DNA from: Linnemannia schmuckeri
Lineage: Eukaryota > Mortierellomycota > Mortierellomycetes > Mortierellales > Mortierellaceae
DNA: 64,000 bases
Direction of reading: 5' to 3'
NCBI GenBank assembly: GCA_029449235.1
Contig: JANATG010000001.1
Coordinates: forward strand, 4,712,001 to 4,776,000
The notes beneath the pieces are model-generated. The model had not been told where the DNA came from, ran no database searches, and saw only the letters and a program-made list of their open reading frames with translations. Shown in pieces: positions 55,754-64,000 of this stretch; within the stretch, counting starts at the first letter, position 1; each line of letters begins with the position of its first letter. A program made the position numbers and the translations under genes.

Positions 55754-58641
55754 TGGTGTATCTACCTGTTCCAAAAGGTACCATTGTGTATCGACGACCT
55801 CGACGATTTGCTCACTCCCAAAGACCTATTTTGGATGAGACGGTCGCACGCTGGCTACAGGATGATGTGATTGAGCTTGCACCTGCAGGCAATCCACATA
55901 ACAATACACTCACCCTTGCAGCAAAAAAAGATTTGGATGGAAAAAAATCATTGTGGCGAGTGTGTCTTGACCCTCGTGCTCTCAATGTACATTTACCAGA
56001 GGATAATTTCCCTCTTCCTCTCATCTCCGACATTATGCAAAAAGTAGCTGATCATTCCATCTACAGCACCATCGACCTCACACAGGCGTACCATCGTCTA
56101 CCTATTCACAAAGAGGACAGACACCTTACTGCTTTTATGCATGAGGGAAAACAATACATGTTTAAAAAGGCTCCCTTTGGTTTGAAGCCGCTCTCGAGCT
56201 TATTCCAAAGAGGTATGTCCCGTATTCTGGGCGACCTACCCTTTGTTATGAATTTTATTGATGATATTGTGATATTTTCAAAAAGTAGAGAGGAATATGA
56301 AGCTCATGTTAAATGTGTGATCGAGCGCCTCAATGAAGCAAAACTGATCATTAACAAGAGCAAGTGCAATTTCTTTAGCACTCAGATCTCTCTACTGGGA
56401 TTCATTGTTGATCTCTTTGGAAAGAAAGTCGACCCTACAAAGTTGGCTAATATTCACGAATGGGCTCCACCTACTACTGCTAAGCAAGTACAGTCGTATT
56501 TGGGTACGTTCAATTTCTTCCGTGAATACATCCCTCTCTACAGCACCATTGCCGCTCCTCTTGATGCGCTTCGTCATAGAGAAGGAACATTCAAATTATC
56601 GAAAGATGAAATGGATTCTTTCAATGGGCTCAAAGAATTGCTTGTGCGTGCTCCCGTGTTATCTTTCCCAGACTTCAGTCGGCCGTTTTACGTTGCGACG
56701 GACGCGTCCAACGTTGGAATTGGTGCGGTACTGTATCAGTTGCCGGAAGGTGTACCCGAACCGAAGGATATGCAGTCCGTTCCCTCGAACGCCAACTACA
56801 TTTCTTTCATGGCACGAACTCTGCAAGACCGAGAGAGAAAATATTCCGCTACTAAGAAGGAGTTATTAGCGATTGTTTTCGCATTGAAAAAATTCCATCA
56901 ATATCTTTGGGGTTACCATTTTACTTTGTTCACTGATCATCGGGCTCTCACGTTTCTTCACTCACAACAAGATCTGAACCCAATGATGACTACCTGGTTT
57001 GATACCATCATGGCCTATTCATTCAACGTTGTTTACCGACCTGGAGTACTCAATGTCCTGCCAGATGCGTTATCGCGTCAGTTTCCTCAAAAACTTTGGA
57101 CTGATCGACCTAAACAAAAAACACCAATCAAAGTGTACGGTTACATTCACATGCTTCAAGACAAATCGATTCCACGATTCACTGTCGCAGCAAAAGACCG
57201 CCACTCTCTCATGGCTGAGGTTCACTCCCTTGGTCATATTGGTGCGAACAAAATGGTTAACCAAATTCATGCTCAAGACAAGACATGGCCTTTAATGGTC
57301 AAAGACTGTCTTGAATATGTCAAACAATGCCCTGAGTGTCAACGCATTAACATCACTCGCAAAGGGTATCATCCTCTCAAGGCTATTCATGCACACTTAC
57401 CTGGCGAGCATATGACTGTAGACCTCGCCGGTGACTTCCATCCGTCCTTGAAGAACAACAAACATCTTCTCGTCCTGACAGACGTGTGTACCCGCTTCGT
57501 TATTTTGAGAGCTATACCTGACAAGACTGCACATACTGTTGCAACTACTCTCTTTGACATTTTCACTCTGATTGGATTCCCCAGAATTCTGCAGTCAGAT
57601 AATGGCAAGGAATTTTCCAACCATGTTACAAAAATAATGACAGAACAATTGGGTATTCATCATCGTCTTGCCACTCCATATCATCCACGAGGCAATGGAC
57701 TAGCCGAGAACCGGGTTAAAGCGGTCAAAGAAATTCTTCGAAAAGAGATCAAAGGCAAACCACATGAATGGGATCGTCATGTTCCCATGGCACAATTTGC
57801 CCTCAATGCAAATATTGCGAGTTTGCATGGTTCCTCGCCTTACTCTCTTTTCTTCGCACGCAAGGAAAACGGACACTATAATTATACTGACCCACAAAAT
57901 AAGGTCATGTCCCAAGAAGACTTGCTGAAGAGACTCGAATTTATGACTACGATCGTGTTCCCCGCAATTGAAGCTAAAGCAAAATCTAATCAGCGGAAAA
58001 TGATTGAGAGGTTCAATAGAACAATCCTGCACAGCGAGTTTCCTGATGGCTCCACAGTTATGGCGGTTGATCCTATCAAAGGGGACTCCCTCGCTCCTAG
58101 ATATGAAGGACCGTTTACTGTTGTTCGTAAAAACAAGGGCGGTGCATACATCCTCAAGGATGGCACTGGCTCTATGCTTGGTCGCAGATATGCCCCCTCG
58201 CAACTGAAACTTGTATATGAAGATCCAGACTCTTTCCTCACGTACGAAGTCGAGAAAATTCTCGATGCTCGTCGTACAACGGAAGGGACATGGGAGTACT
58301 TCGTCAAGTGGAAACATTATTCTGACAACGACAACACCTGGGAACCAGAAGAAAACTTCGTTGAGAGGAAATGCGTTACGGACTACTGGGCCGATCACCC
58401 ATCCCGTAACGAGGATCCTCGTCCGCACTCTCGTCATTCATCGCAAACGGATGAGCCAATGCTTATTTCCGACGAGCAGATGAGCGAGCCAAGAAGCAAT
58501 AATCGCTCTAGTAAAAAGAAGAACAAGTTCACACACAAAAAGGGTCAACCCAACCTTAATCGCAACAAGCTCACTCAGCCCAGTCATCCTGTAAATAATG
58601 AGTTGAGACGTAGAACTCGTTCTCGCATCGGGAAGGAATGA
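55750..58641 (+). CDS. pol: B2 ORF2: RT, RNase H, integrase, chromodomain
   Basis: A 963-residue frame matching B1 ORF2, with FIDD, ATDASN, HHCC, DDE and chromodomain all present. The start overlaps the ORF1 stop as ATGA (55750-55753). The coding part looks competent, although the element as a whole cannot replicate without its 5' LTR. It is a possible trans source of enzymes for other B copies. Confidence 0.9.
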   Translation: MMVYLPVPKGTIVYRRPRRFAHSQRPILDETVARWLQDDVIELAPAGNPHNNTLTLAAKKDLDGKKSLWRVCLDPRALNVHLPEDNFPLPLISDIMQKVADHSIYSTIDLTQAYHRLPIHKEDRHLTAFMHEGKQYMFKKAPFGLKPLSSLFQRGMSRILGDLPFVMNFIDDIVIFSKSREEYEAHVKCVIERLNEAKLIINKSKCNFFSTQISLLGFIVDLFGKKVDPTKLANIHEWAPPTTAKQVQSYLGTFNFFREYIPLYSTIAAPLDALRHREGTFKLSKDEMDSFNGLKELLVRAPVLSFPDFSRPFYVATDASNVGIGAVLYQLPEGVPEPKDMQSVPSNANYISFMARTLQDRERKYSATKKELLAIVFALKKFHQYLWGYHFTLFTDHRALTFLHSQQDLNPMMTTWFDTIMAYSFNVVYRPGVLNVLPDALSRQFPQKLWTDRPKQKTPIKVYGYIHMLQDKSIPRFTVAAKDRHSLMAEVHSLGHIGANKMVNQIHAQDKTWPLMVKDCLEYVKQCPECQRINITRKGYHPLKAIHAHLPGEHMTVDLAGDFHPSLKNNKHLLVLTDVCTRFVILRAIPDKTAHTVATTLFDIFTLIGFPRILQSDNGKEFSNHVTKIMTEQLGIHHRLATPYHPRGNGLAENRVKAVKEILRKEIKGKPHEWDRHVPMAQFALNANIASLHGSSPYSLFFARKENGHYNYTDPQNKVMSQEDLLKRLEFMTTIVFPAIEAKAKSNQRKMIERFNRTILHSEFPDGSTVMAVDPIKGDSLAPRYEGPFTVVRKNKGGAYILKDGTGSMLGRRYAPSQLKLVYEDPDSFLTYEVEKILDARRTTEGTWEYFVKWKHYSDNDNTWEPEENFVERKCVTDYWADHPSRNEDPRPHSRHSSQTDEPMLISDEQMSEPRSNNRSSKKKNKFTHKKGQPNLNRNKLTQPSHPVNNELRRRTRSRIGKE

Positions 58642-59175
58642 TGATTGTACATTTCCACCGATGGAAAACATAAAACGAACCATCGTTTTGTTTGAACAAG
58701 AAAACGCAACGACGTTTTGTTTGAGGTTTTTTAATGGTGTCACAACCTTTTTCCTCGCAATAATAATACATAATTAAGAGGTTTTCTCGCTTTCCTCTTA
58801 CAAACTATCTTCTACGCTGAGGTTTTTTCATTTTTTCCTCACATTTTAATTACATCATACGAGGTTTTTATTTTTTTATCCTCATACATTCATATACATC
58901 CACTAGTGGTTATTTTTTTTTCCCCACAATTCGCTCTCCAAGGCTCTGCCCTTCCAAGGTTTTATTATTTTTCCTTATATCCTTTCTTACACACAAGGTT
59001 TTCTTATTTTTTTTTCCTTAACACTAAACGACAGCTCTCTTCTATCAGTCTTAGTACTCGATCTTCACGTCGTTCTGTTAGTTAGTAATAGTCTACTTCC
59101 TTACTAGCATAAGACACACTATTTCTAGCTCTAGTATTAAACCCGGCTTTCAGCCTCCCCCCCGGAGGAGGGTTA
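58642..59175 (+). other. B2 3' untranslated region with hairpin array
   Basis: Carries the same chain of about ten short stem-loops (58659-59019) and the terminal purine tract as B1. The C run is seven instead of eight bases. Confidence 0.7.
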
Positions 59176-59316
59176 TGAGCTATAATCACGTGTGTATAGG
59201 GGACGAAGAGTACATAAGCACTCTTCGTCCCTGAATTAAACAGATCCCTCTCTTTGTTTCGTTATTCCATCTTCCCTATTACCTTACTGATAACAACCCT
59301 TGGTTATTATTTTCCA
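59176..59316 (+). repeat. B2 3' LTR (141 bp)
   Basis: Same as the B1 LTRs, with E-box and 12-bp hairpin (59200-59231). The sequence departs from B1 exactly at its last base, as expected for separate insertions. Confidence 0.93.
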
Positions 59317-62300
59317 GTCCCCAACACTCAATCCACCTCGGTACCCTCGAATGATGAGTTGCAACTCACCGACGACGTATCTGATACCTCGTCTGTTGGT
59401 CTGAGCCCATCAGAAGAAGTGGACCTGGACCCACTCTCATCTCCTGCTGCTATAGACCAACCTATGTCCAAGCGCAGGGCCAAGCGCTTGCGATACAAGT
59501 CTGTCCGCCTACATGCATTCACTGTCGATCAAGCCTCCCGTACTCTTCTGTCATTTGTCGGTAATGTGGCTGGTGCCCCTGCTCGAATTTTAATCGATTG
59601 TGGTGCGGAGGGCAATGTGATCGCTTCCTTCTTTTTGCAAAAAACACTCTCTCCCACGCAACCCTGGTCCCTCATCCCCATCATTCTTCTGACGGCTCCT
59701 CCTCCCTCTGCTCATCCACCTCCACCTTTTTCATCAACCGCGACAACTACACCGACACTCTCGATGCACTCATTTACCCCCTCTCCAACTACGACCTCAT
59801 TCTTGGAAACCTTGGCTTACATCCACCAATCCTCTCATCAACTGGCGCAACAACGACCTTCACTTTACTCACAATGGCAACCACTGTCCTCTGGCGATGC
59901 CGCGGCTCCGACGCCAACTCCATCACCATCCGCTTCAAAGGCAAACTTCTCTCTCATCTCACTTCCACTCACTCGCTTCTCAACCGGCAACTCCGTCTAC
60001 CTCGCCCTTGTTAAATCGCCTAAAAAGTCAAACAGCAACAACAACAATGACAAAGACAAACCAACCTCCACCACCCCTCTCACCAGAAATACATACTATC
60101 GTCCATAAGGAGTTTCCCGACGTCTTTCCTTCTTCCCTCCCCTCTGGCCTCCCTCCTGATAGGGGCGATGCTATGAAGATCGAAACCGATCCGACTGCTG
60201 ACCCTCCCTTTCGCCCTGTTATTCGTCTTTCGATTGCTGAATTGGATGAACTAAGGAAGCAACTCGATGACTTACTGGGCAAAGGCTTTATCAAACCCTC
60301 TACTTCTCCCTATGGTGCACCGGTGCTATTTGTCAAAAAGAAAGATGGTTCCTTGCGTATGTGTGTGGACTATAGAGGCCTTAATCGCATTACAAAGAAG
60401 AATCGCCACCCCCTCCCCCGCATCGATGAGCTTATCGACCGCTTCAGAGGTGCCCGCTACTTTACAAAACTGGATCTACTCTCTGGTTATCATCAACAAC
60501 GTATTGCTGAGGAGGACACCCACAAAACAGCGTTTAGGTGTCGCTATGGTCATTTTGAGTTTAACGTAGTCCCTTTTGGGTTAACAAATGCACCGGCGTC
60601 CTTTTCTAATATGATGCTAACGAGTATTAGACCCTGTCCTCGACAAGTGGGTTGTTGTCTACCTCGACGACATCCTCATCTACTCCCGCACCGAAGCCGA
60701 GCACCTACAACACCTTCGGTCTGTCCTGACGCTCCTCCGCAAGCACGGTTTCTATGCCAAATTGAGCAAATGCTCTTTTATGCAAGAACAAACCGAGTTT
60801 CTTGGCCACGTCATCTCCAAGGACGGCATCCATACAAGCGCCGGTCTCGTCCGTGCCATTCGTGAATGGCCCCGACCTCAAAAGCAGAAGGATGTTCAGC
60901 AATTCGTTGGCCTTGCACAGTTTTACCATCAGTATATCGCTAACTTCGCGGAAATCGCTCTACCATTGACCGCTCTCCTAGGTGAAGGCACTCCTTTTTC
61001 TTGGTCTCAGGAACAGGAAGTAGCGTTTACAACTCTCAAGGAGGCGATCAGTAAAGCACCCGTGCTTAGAATCTTCGACCCTGACCTACTCACCACCGTC
61101 GAAACTAATGCCTCTGGATTTGCCCTCGGTGCTGTCCTCTTTCAGACCGACGAGCATGGAGTATCACGCCCCGTCGCCTTCACCTCCCGCAAACTTAACT
61201 CGGCCGAGCGCAACTACCCAACCCATGAGCAGGAATTACTTGCTGTTGTCCACGCGCTCAAGACCTGGAGATTCTACTTGGATGGCTCTCATTTTATTGT
61301 TTACACCGACCATGCCACCCTCCAACACTTCCCTACACAACCCAAGCTCACACGTCGCCAGGCTCGGTGGATGGAGCTGTTGCAGAAATATAACTTCACG
61401 TTCAAGTATAAGAAGGGCGCCGACAATATTGTCCCGGATGCCCTGTCTCGCCGACCAGATCATCGAGAGTTGAATACCCTCTCAGTACAGATTGACCCCG
61501 GGCTCCGGCAGCGCCTGGTAGATGGCTATGAAACGGACCCTCGTCTTAAGCCGATCTACGAAAGCTGCCTGCAGGGAAGCCCACCAAAAAATTATTTTCT
61601 TATTAATGGTGTTCTTTGTGTGCAATGCAATGATCTCTTTCTGGTTTGCATCCCTGCTAACTCCGATCTCCGTCTTTCCCTTTTACATGATGCCCATGAC
61701 TCTGCTATAGCTGGTCATTTTGGTTTTGAAAAGACTTACGGTCATCTCCGGTCGCGATTCTTCTGGCCCACCATGGCCAAGGACGCACAAGAGTACATCC
61801 GCACTTGCGAGTCATGTCAACGGAATAAGCCCAGCAACCAGCTCCCTGCTGGCCTCCTACAACCACTACCCATCCCAGATCGACCATGGCAGACGGTGAC
61901 AATGGATTTTATCGGCCCGTTACCCAAGACACCTCGAGGATTCGACTCTGTTACGGTATTCGTGGACAAACTCTCAAAGCAGACCCACTTCGTCGCCAGC
62001 CATACCTCTGATACCGCCTCACAGGTTGCAAGAATTTTTTTTGACAATGTCTTCCGCCTCCACGGTCTCCCTACCACCATTGTCTCCGACAGGGATGCCA
62101 AGTTCACTAGCCGCTTCTGGACGGAGCTAAGTCGCCTGCTGGATGTTCACCTTGCAATGTCAACAGCATTCCACCCCCAGACAGACGGTCAGACCGAGCG
62201 CGCCAACCGCACCCTTATCACCATGCTCCGCTCCTTTGTCGACCAACGTCAATCCAACTGGGATCTTCTCCTCCCTGCGGCAGAGTTTGCTGTCAACAAC

Positions 62301-62969
62301 GCTATCAACACCTCCTCAGGCGTTACACCATTTTTTTTCAACACTGGCAACCATCCCAATGTCCCCATGTCCCTGCTGACCCCATCCCCCGGTCCTAATC
62401 CCGCAGTCAACGACTTTGTACGATCACAGAGCGAAGCTCTCATTCTGGCCAAGGAAGCCCTTGCTGCTGCTCAGGAGCGACAAGTTACCGCCGCAGACAC
62501 CCGTCGCCGCGACCATGACTTCAAGATTGGCGATCAGGTCCTTCTCAACCTCGAGAACATCACTCTTCCCGCTGACCGTACCCGCACTTCACAAAAGCTC
62601 CTCGCTCGTTTTGCTGGTCCCCACTCCATTGTTGAACAGTTGTCTTCGGTTTCCTTCCGCCTTGACCTGCCTCCCACTATGAAGATCCATCCAGTTTTTC
62701 ACGTCGACCGACTCCGCCACTACTACCCATCACCCCCAGCACTCGGATCGCGAACACCAGCACGACCACCACCAGAGATCGTCGAGGATGAGGAAGAGTA
62801 TGAGGTCGAAGGAATAGCGGAGCACAGGATTAACAATAGGCGGCGTGAGTACCTTGTTCAGTGGCAAGGTTTCCCGCGAGAAGACTGGACATGGGAACCT
62901 GAAGATCACTTGGCTCACTGCAAGACGATCCTCAATAAGTACAAGCATGACCATGGCCTTAGAAGATAG
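59317..62969 (+). pseudogene. C2 pol: protease, RT, RNase H, integrase, chromodomain, frameshifted
   Basis: The first part reads into a protease with LIDCGAEGN, where Cys replaces the usual Ser/Thr. The frame then changes within about 59640-60060: the GYTDNL-like segment [14 protein letters not shown] lies in a second frame and RT in a third. Another one-base insertion near 60618-60630 (compared with A1) breaks RT before its catalytic YLDD, which continues in the frame of the final 735 codons. RNase H carries TNASG instead of TDASG (AAT at 61107-61109), so a catalytic Asp is lost. Integrase (CESCQR, VTMDFIG, SDRDAKF, GQTERAN) and chromodomain are intact. It is clearly a dead copy. Exact frameshift positions in the low-complexity part are approximate. 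Confidence 0.88.
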
Positions 62970-62992
62970 GATTTTTTTTTAAGAGGGGAAGG

Positions 62993-63195
62993 TGCAACAT
63001 ATTAGGTTTAAAGTCCACCTTAGTTAGTCATTTCTCATCACTCTTATTCACCTCTAACTCTTCTATGATACTAGACCTAGAAACCTAGTTACTCCCTTGT
63101 ATATATAGATGTACCATAGTAATAACATCAATCATCACTGCTTCAATCCTCGTCTCTTGTCCCTGCTTTCACTGGTCCTACCTTCTGCTGTTGCA
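62993..63195 (+). repeat. C2 3' LTR (203 bp)
   Basis: TGCAAC...GTTGCA, with internal TATATATA. It is nearly identical to the LTR at 27507-27709. It adjoins a 25-bp inverted fragment of the same LTR at 63196-63220. Confidence 0.92.
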
Positions 63196-64000
63196 TGGAC
63201 TTTAAACCTAATATGTTGCACCTTCCCCTCTTAAAAAAAAAATCCTATCTCCTAAGGCCATGGTCATGCTTGTACTTATTGAGGATCGTCTTGCAGTGAG
63301 CCAAGTGATCTTCAGGTTCCCATGTCCAGTCTTCTCGCGGGAAACCTTGCCACTGAACAAGGTACTCACGCCGTCTATTGTTAATCCTGTGCTCCGCTAT
63401 TCCTTCGACCTCATACTCTTCCTCATCCTCGACGATCTCTGGTGGTGGTCGTGCTGGTGTTCGCGATCCGAGTGCTGGGGGTGATGGGTAGTAGTGGCGG
63501 AGTCGGTCGACGTGAAAAACTGGATGGATCTTCATAGTGGGAGGCAGGTCAAGGCGGAAGGAAACCGAAGACAACTGTTCAACAATGGAGTGGGGACCAG
63601 CAAAACGAGCGAGGAGCTTTTGTGAAGTGCGGGTACGGTCAGCGGGAAGAGTGATGTTCTCGAGGTTGAGAAGGACCTGATCGCCAATCTTGAAGTCATG
63701 GTCGCGGCGACGGGTGTCTGCGGCGGTAACTTGTCGCTCCTGAGCAGCAGCAAGGGCTTCCTTGGCCAGAATGAGAGCTTCGCTCTGTGATCGTACAAAG
63801 TCGTTGACTGCGGGATTAGGACCGGGGGATGGGGTCAGCAGGGACATGGGGACATTGGGATGGTTGCCAGTGTTGAAAAAAAATGGTGTAACGCCTGAGG
63901 AGGTGTTGATAGCGTTGTTGACAGCAAACTCTGCCGCAGGGAGGAGAAGATCCCAGTTGGATTGACGTTGGTCGACAAAGGAGCGGAGCATGGTGATAAG
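63196..64000 (-). mobile_element. C3: minus-strand family-C copy, truncated LTR, runs off the window
   Basis: Starts with only the outer 25 bp of a C LTR (63196-63220, minus orientation), then the purine tract and the 3' end of pol. The rest lies beyond 64000. It mirrors the end of C2, forming a large inverted repeat. Confidence 0.88.
63245..64000 (-). CDS. pol: C3 pol C-terminus (integrase end and chromodomain), partial
   Basis: The minus-strand frame, open to the window edge, covers the last ~250 residues of family-C pol: the integrase C-terminal region (RRRDHDFKIGDQVLLNLENI), the HPVFHVDRLRHYY linker and the chromodomain (YEVEGIAEHRINNRRREYLV, WEPEDHLAHC). It differs from C2 by few bases. 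Whether the rest of pol is intact cannot be seen. Confidence 0.85.
   Translation of the reverse strand, partial: LITMLRSFVDQRQSNWDLLLPAAEFAVNNAINTSSGVTPFFFNTGNHPNVPMSLLTPSPGPNPAVNDFVRSQSEALILAKEALAAAQERQVTAADTRRRDHDFKIGDQVLLNLENITLPADRTRTSQKLLARFAGPHSIVEQLSSVSFRLDLPPTMKIHPVFHVDRLRHYYPSPPALGSRTPARPPPEIVEDEEEYEVEGIAEHRINNRRREYLVQWQGFPREDWTWEPEDHLAHCKTILNKYKHDHGLRR

Larger units (their letters stand above)
51831..59316 (+). mobile_element. B2: family-B copy missing its 5' part
   Basis: Starts at the A3/ORF0 junction and continues to a 141-bp 3' LTR (59176-59316). It parallels B1 at a constant offset of 16,174-16,175 bases. The only differences noticed are one A in the A tract and one C in a C run. 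The right flank is plus-strand C2 sequence (gtccc), unlike B1. The 5' LTR, leader and first 18 ORF0 codons are absent. Confidence 0.9.
59317..63195 (+). mobile_element. C2: plus-strand family-C copy, 5' part replaced by B2, pol decayed
   Basis: Begins inside the N-terminal part of pol next to the B2 LTR, and ends in a complete 203-bp LTR (62993-63195) preceded by the purine tract AAGAGGGGAAGG. Gag, 5' LTR and primer site are missing. Pol has several frameshifts. The element is tail-to-tail with C3. Confidence 0.9.
62214..64000. repeat. Large inverted repeat (C2/C3 tail-to-tail palindrome)
   Basis: Arms 62214-63017 and 63196-64000 are reverse complements except for a one-base homopolymer difference and at least one substitution. 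They are separated by 178 bp of C LTR. The right arm is cut by the window end, so the true arm length is 0.8 kb or more. Confidence 0.85.

Noticed and set aside
59254..60108. C2 pol starting with an ATG at 59254
   Set aside because: That ATG and the next ~20 codons are translation of the B2 LTR; real C2 sequence begins at 59317, and the natural start was lost when B2 inserted.

Overview
The window looks like genomic DNA of an early-diverging filamentous fungus, most likely Mucoromycota and possibly Mortierellomycotina. This is an inference. It rests on intron-rich genes with ~75-120 nt GT-AG introns, Gln-rich proteins, a fungal-type eIF4A, a VPS9-ankyrin-PX-BAR protein, and chromodomain Ty3/gypsy retrotransposons. 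There is no bacterial-style gene organisation, and no rRNA, tRNA or CRISPR array was recognised.

Positions 1-24,100 are ordinary host chromosome with five genes. (1) 570-3132(+): a Gln-rich protein with an integrase-type HHCC zinc-binding module resembling animal NOL4. Its frame is cut by a TAA inside a polyQ tract and continues coding-like beyond it. (2) 4353-7763(+): a seven-exon, eIF4A-derived pseudo-helicase in which nearly every catalytic motif has decayed. (3) 8286-9836(+): intact eIF4A, lying tandem to its degenerate paralogue and sharing one intron position and phase with it. (4) 11016-12798(-): a three-exon protein I do not recognise. (5) 18683-24060(+): a nine-exon, 1522-residue Vrl1/VARP-like endosomal GEF. 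Between (4) and (5) lie about 5.9 kb without a supportable gene.

Positions 24,800-64,000 are a nested retrotransposon cluster. Family A is a Ty3/gypsy chromovirus with only 98-bp LTRs and a textbook -1 frameshift signal between gag and pol. It has copies A1 (30415-35655, TSD ctcgt), A2 (43388-48628), A3 (truncated, to 51830) and A4 (minus, truncated, 25079-27506). Family B has 141-bp LTRs (B1 29377-43143, TSD gtgtt; B2 51831-59316, 5' part lost). It has gag-protease and RT-RH-IN-chromodomain ORFs joined by an ATGA start/stop overlap. It also has an extra upstream gene (ORF0), and a 3' untranslated array of about ten small hairpins with differing but self-complementary stems. Family C has 203-bp LTRs (C1 minus, C2 plus, C3 minus) and every copy seen is decayed or truncated.

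The nesting order on the left side reads A4 > C1 > B1 > A1, so A1 is the youngest. Its two LTRs are identical. A1 splits ORF0 at codon 18. The right side carries B2 with the same A insertion scar but a different C target, followed by a tail-to-tail C2/C3 inverted repeat that runs off the window. The most novel-looking items are ORF0 and the hairpin array of family B, the compact gag-pol frameshift cassette of family A, and the tandem eIF4A pseudo-helicase. Because the repeats are long and nearly identical, misassembly of 43-52 kb must be excluded before the structural claims are relied on.
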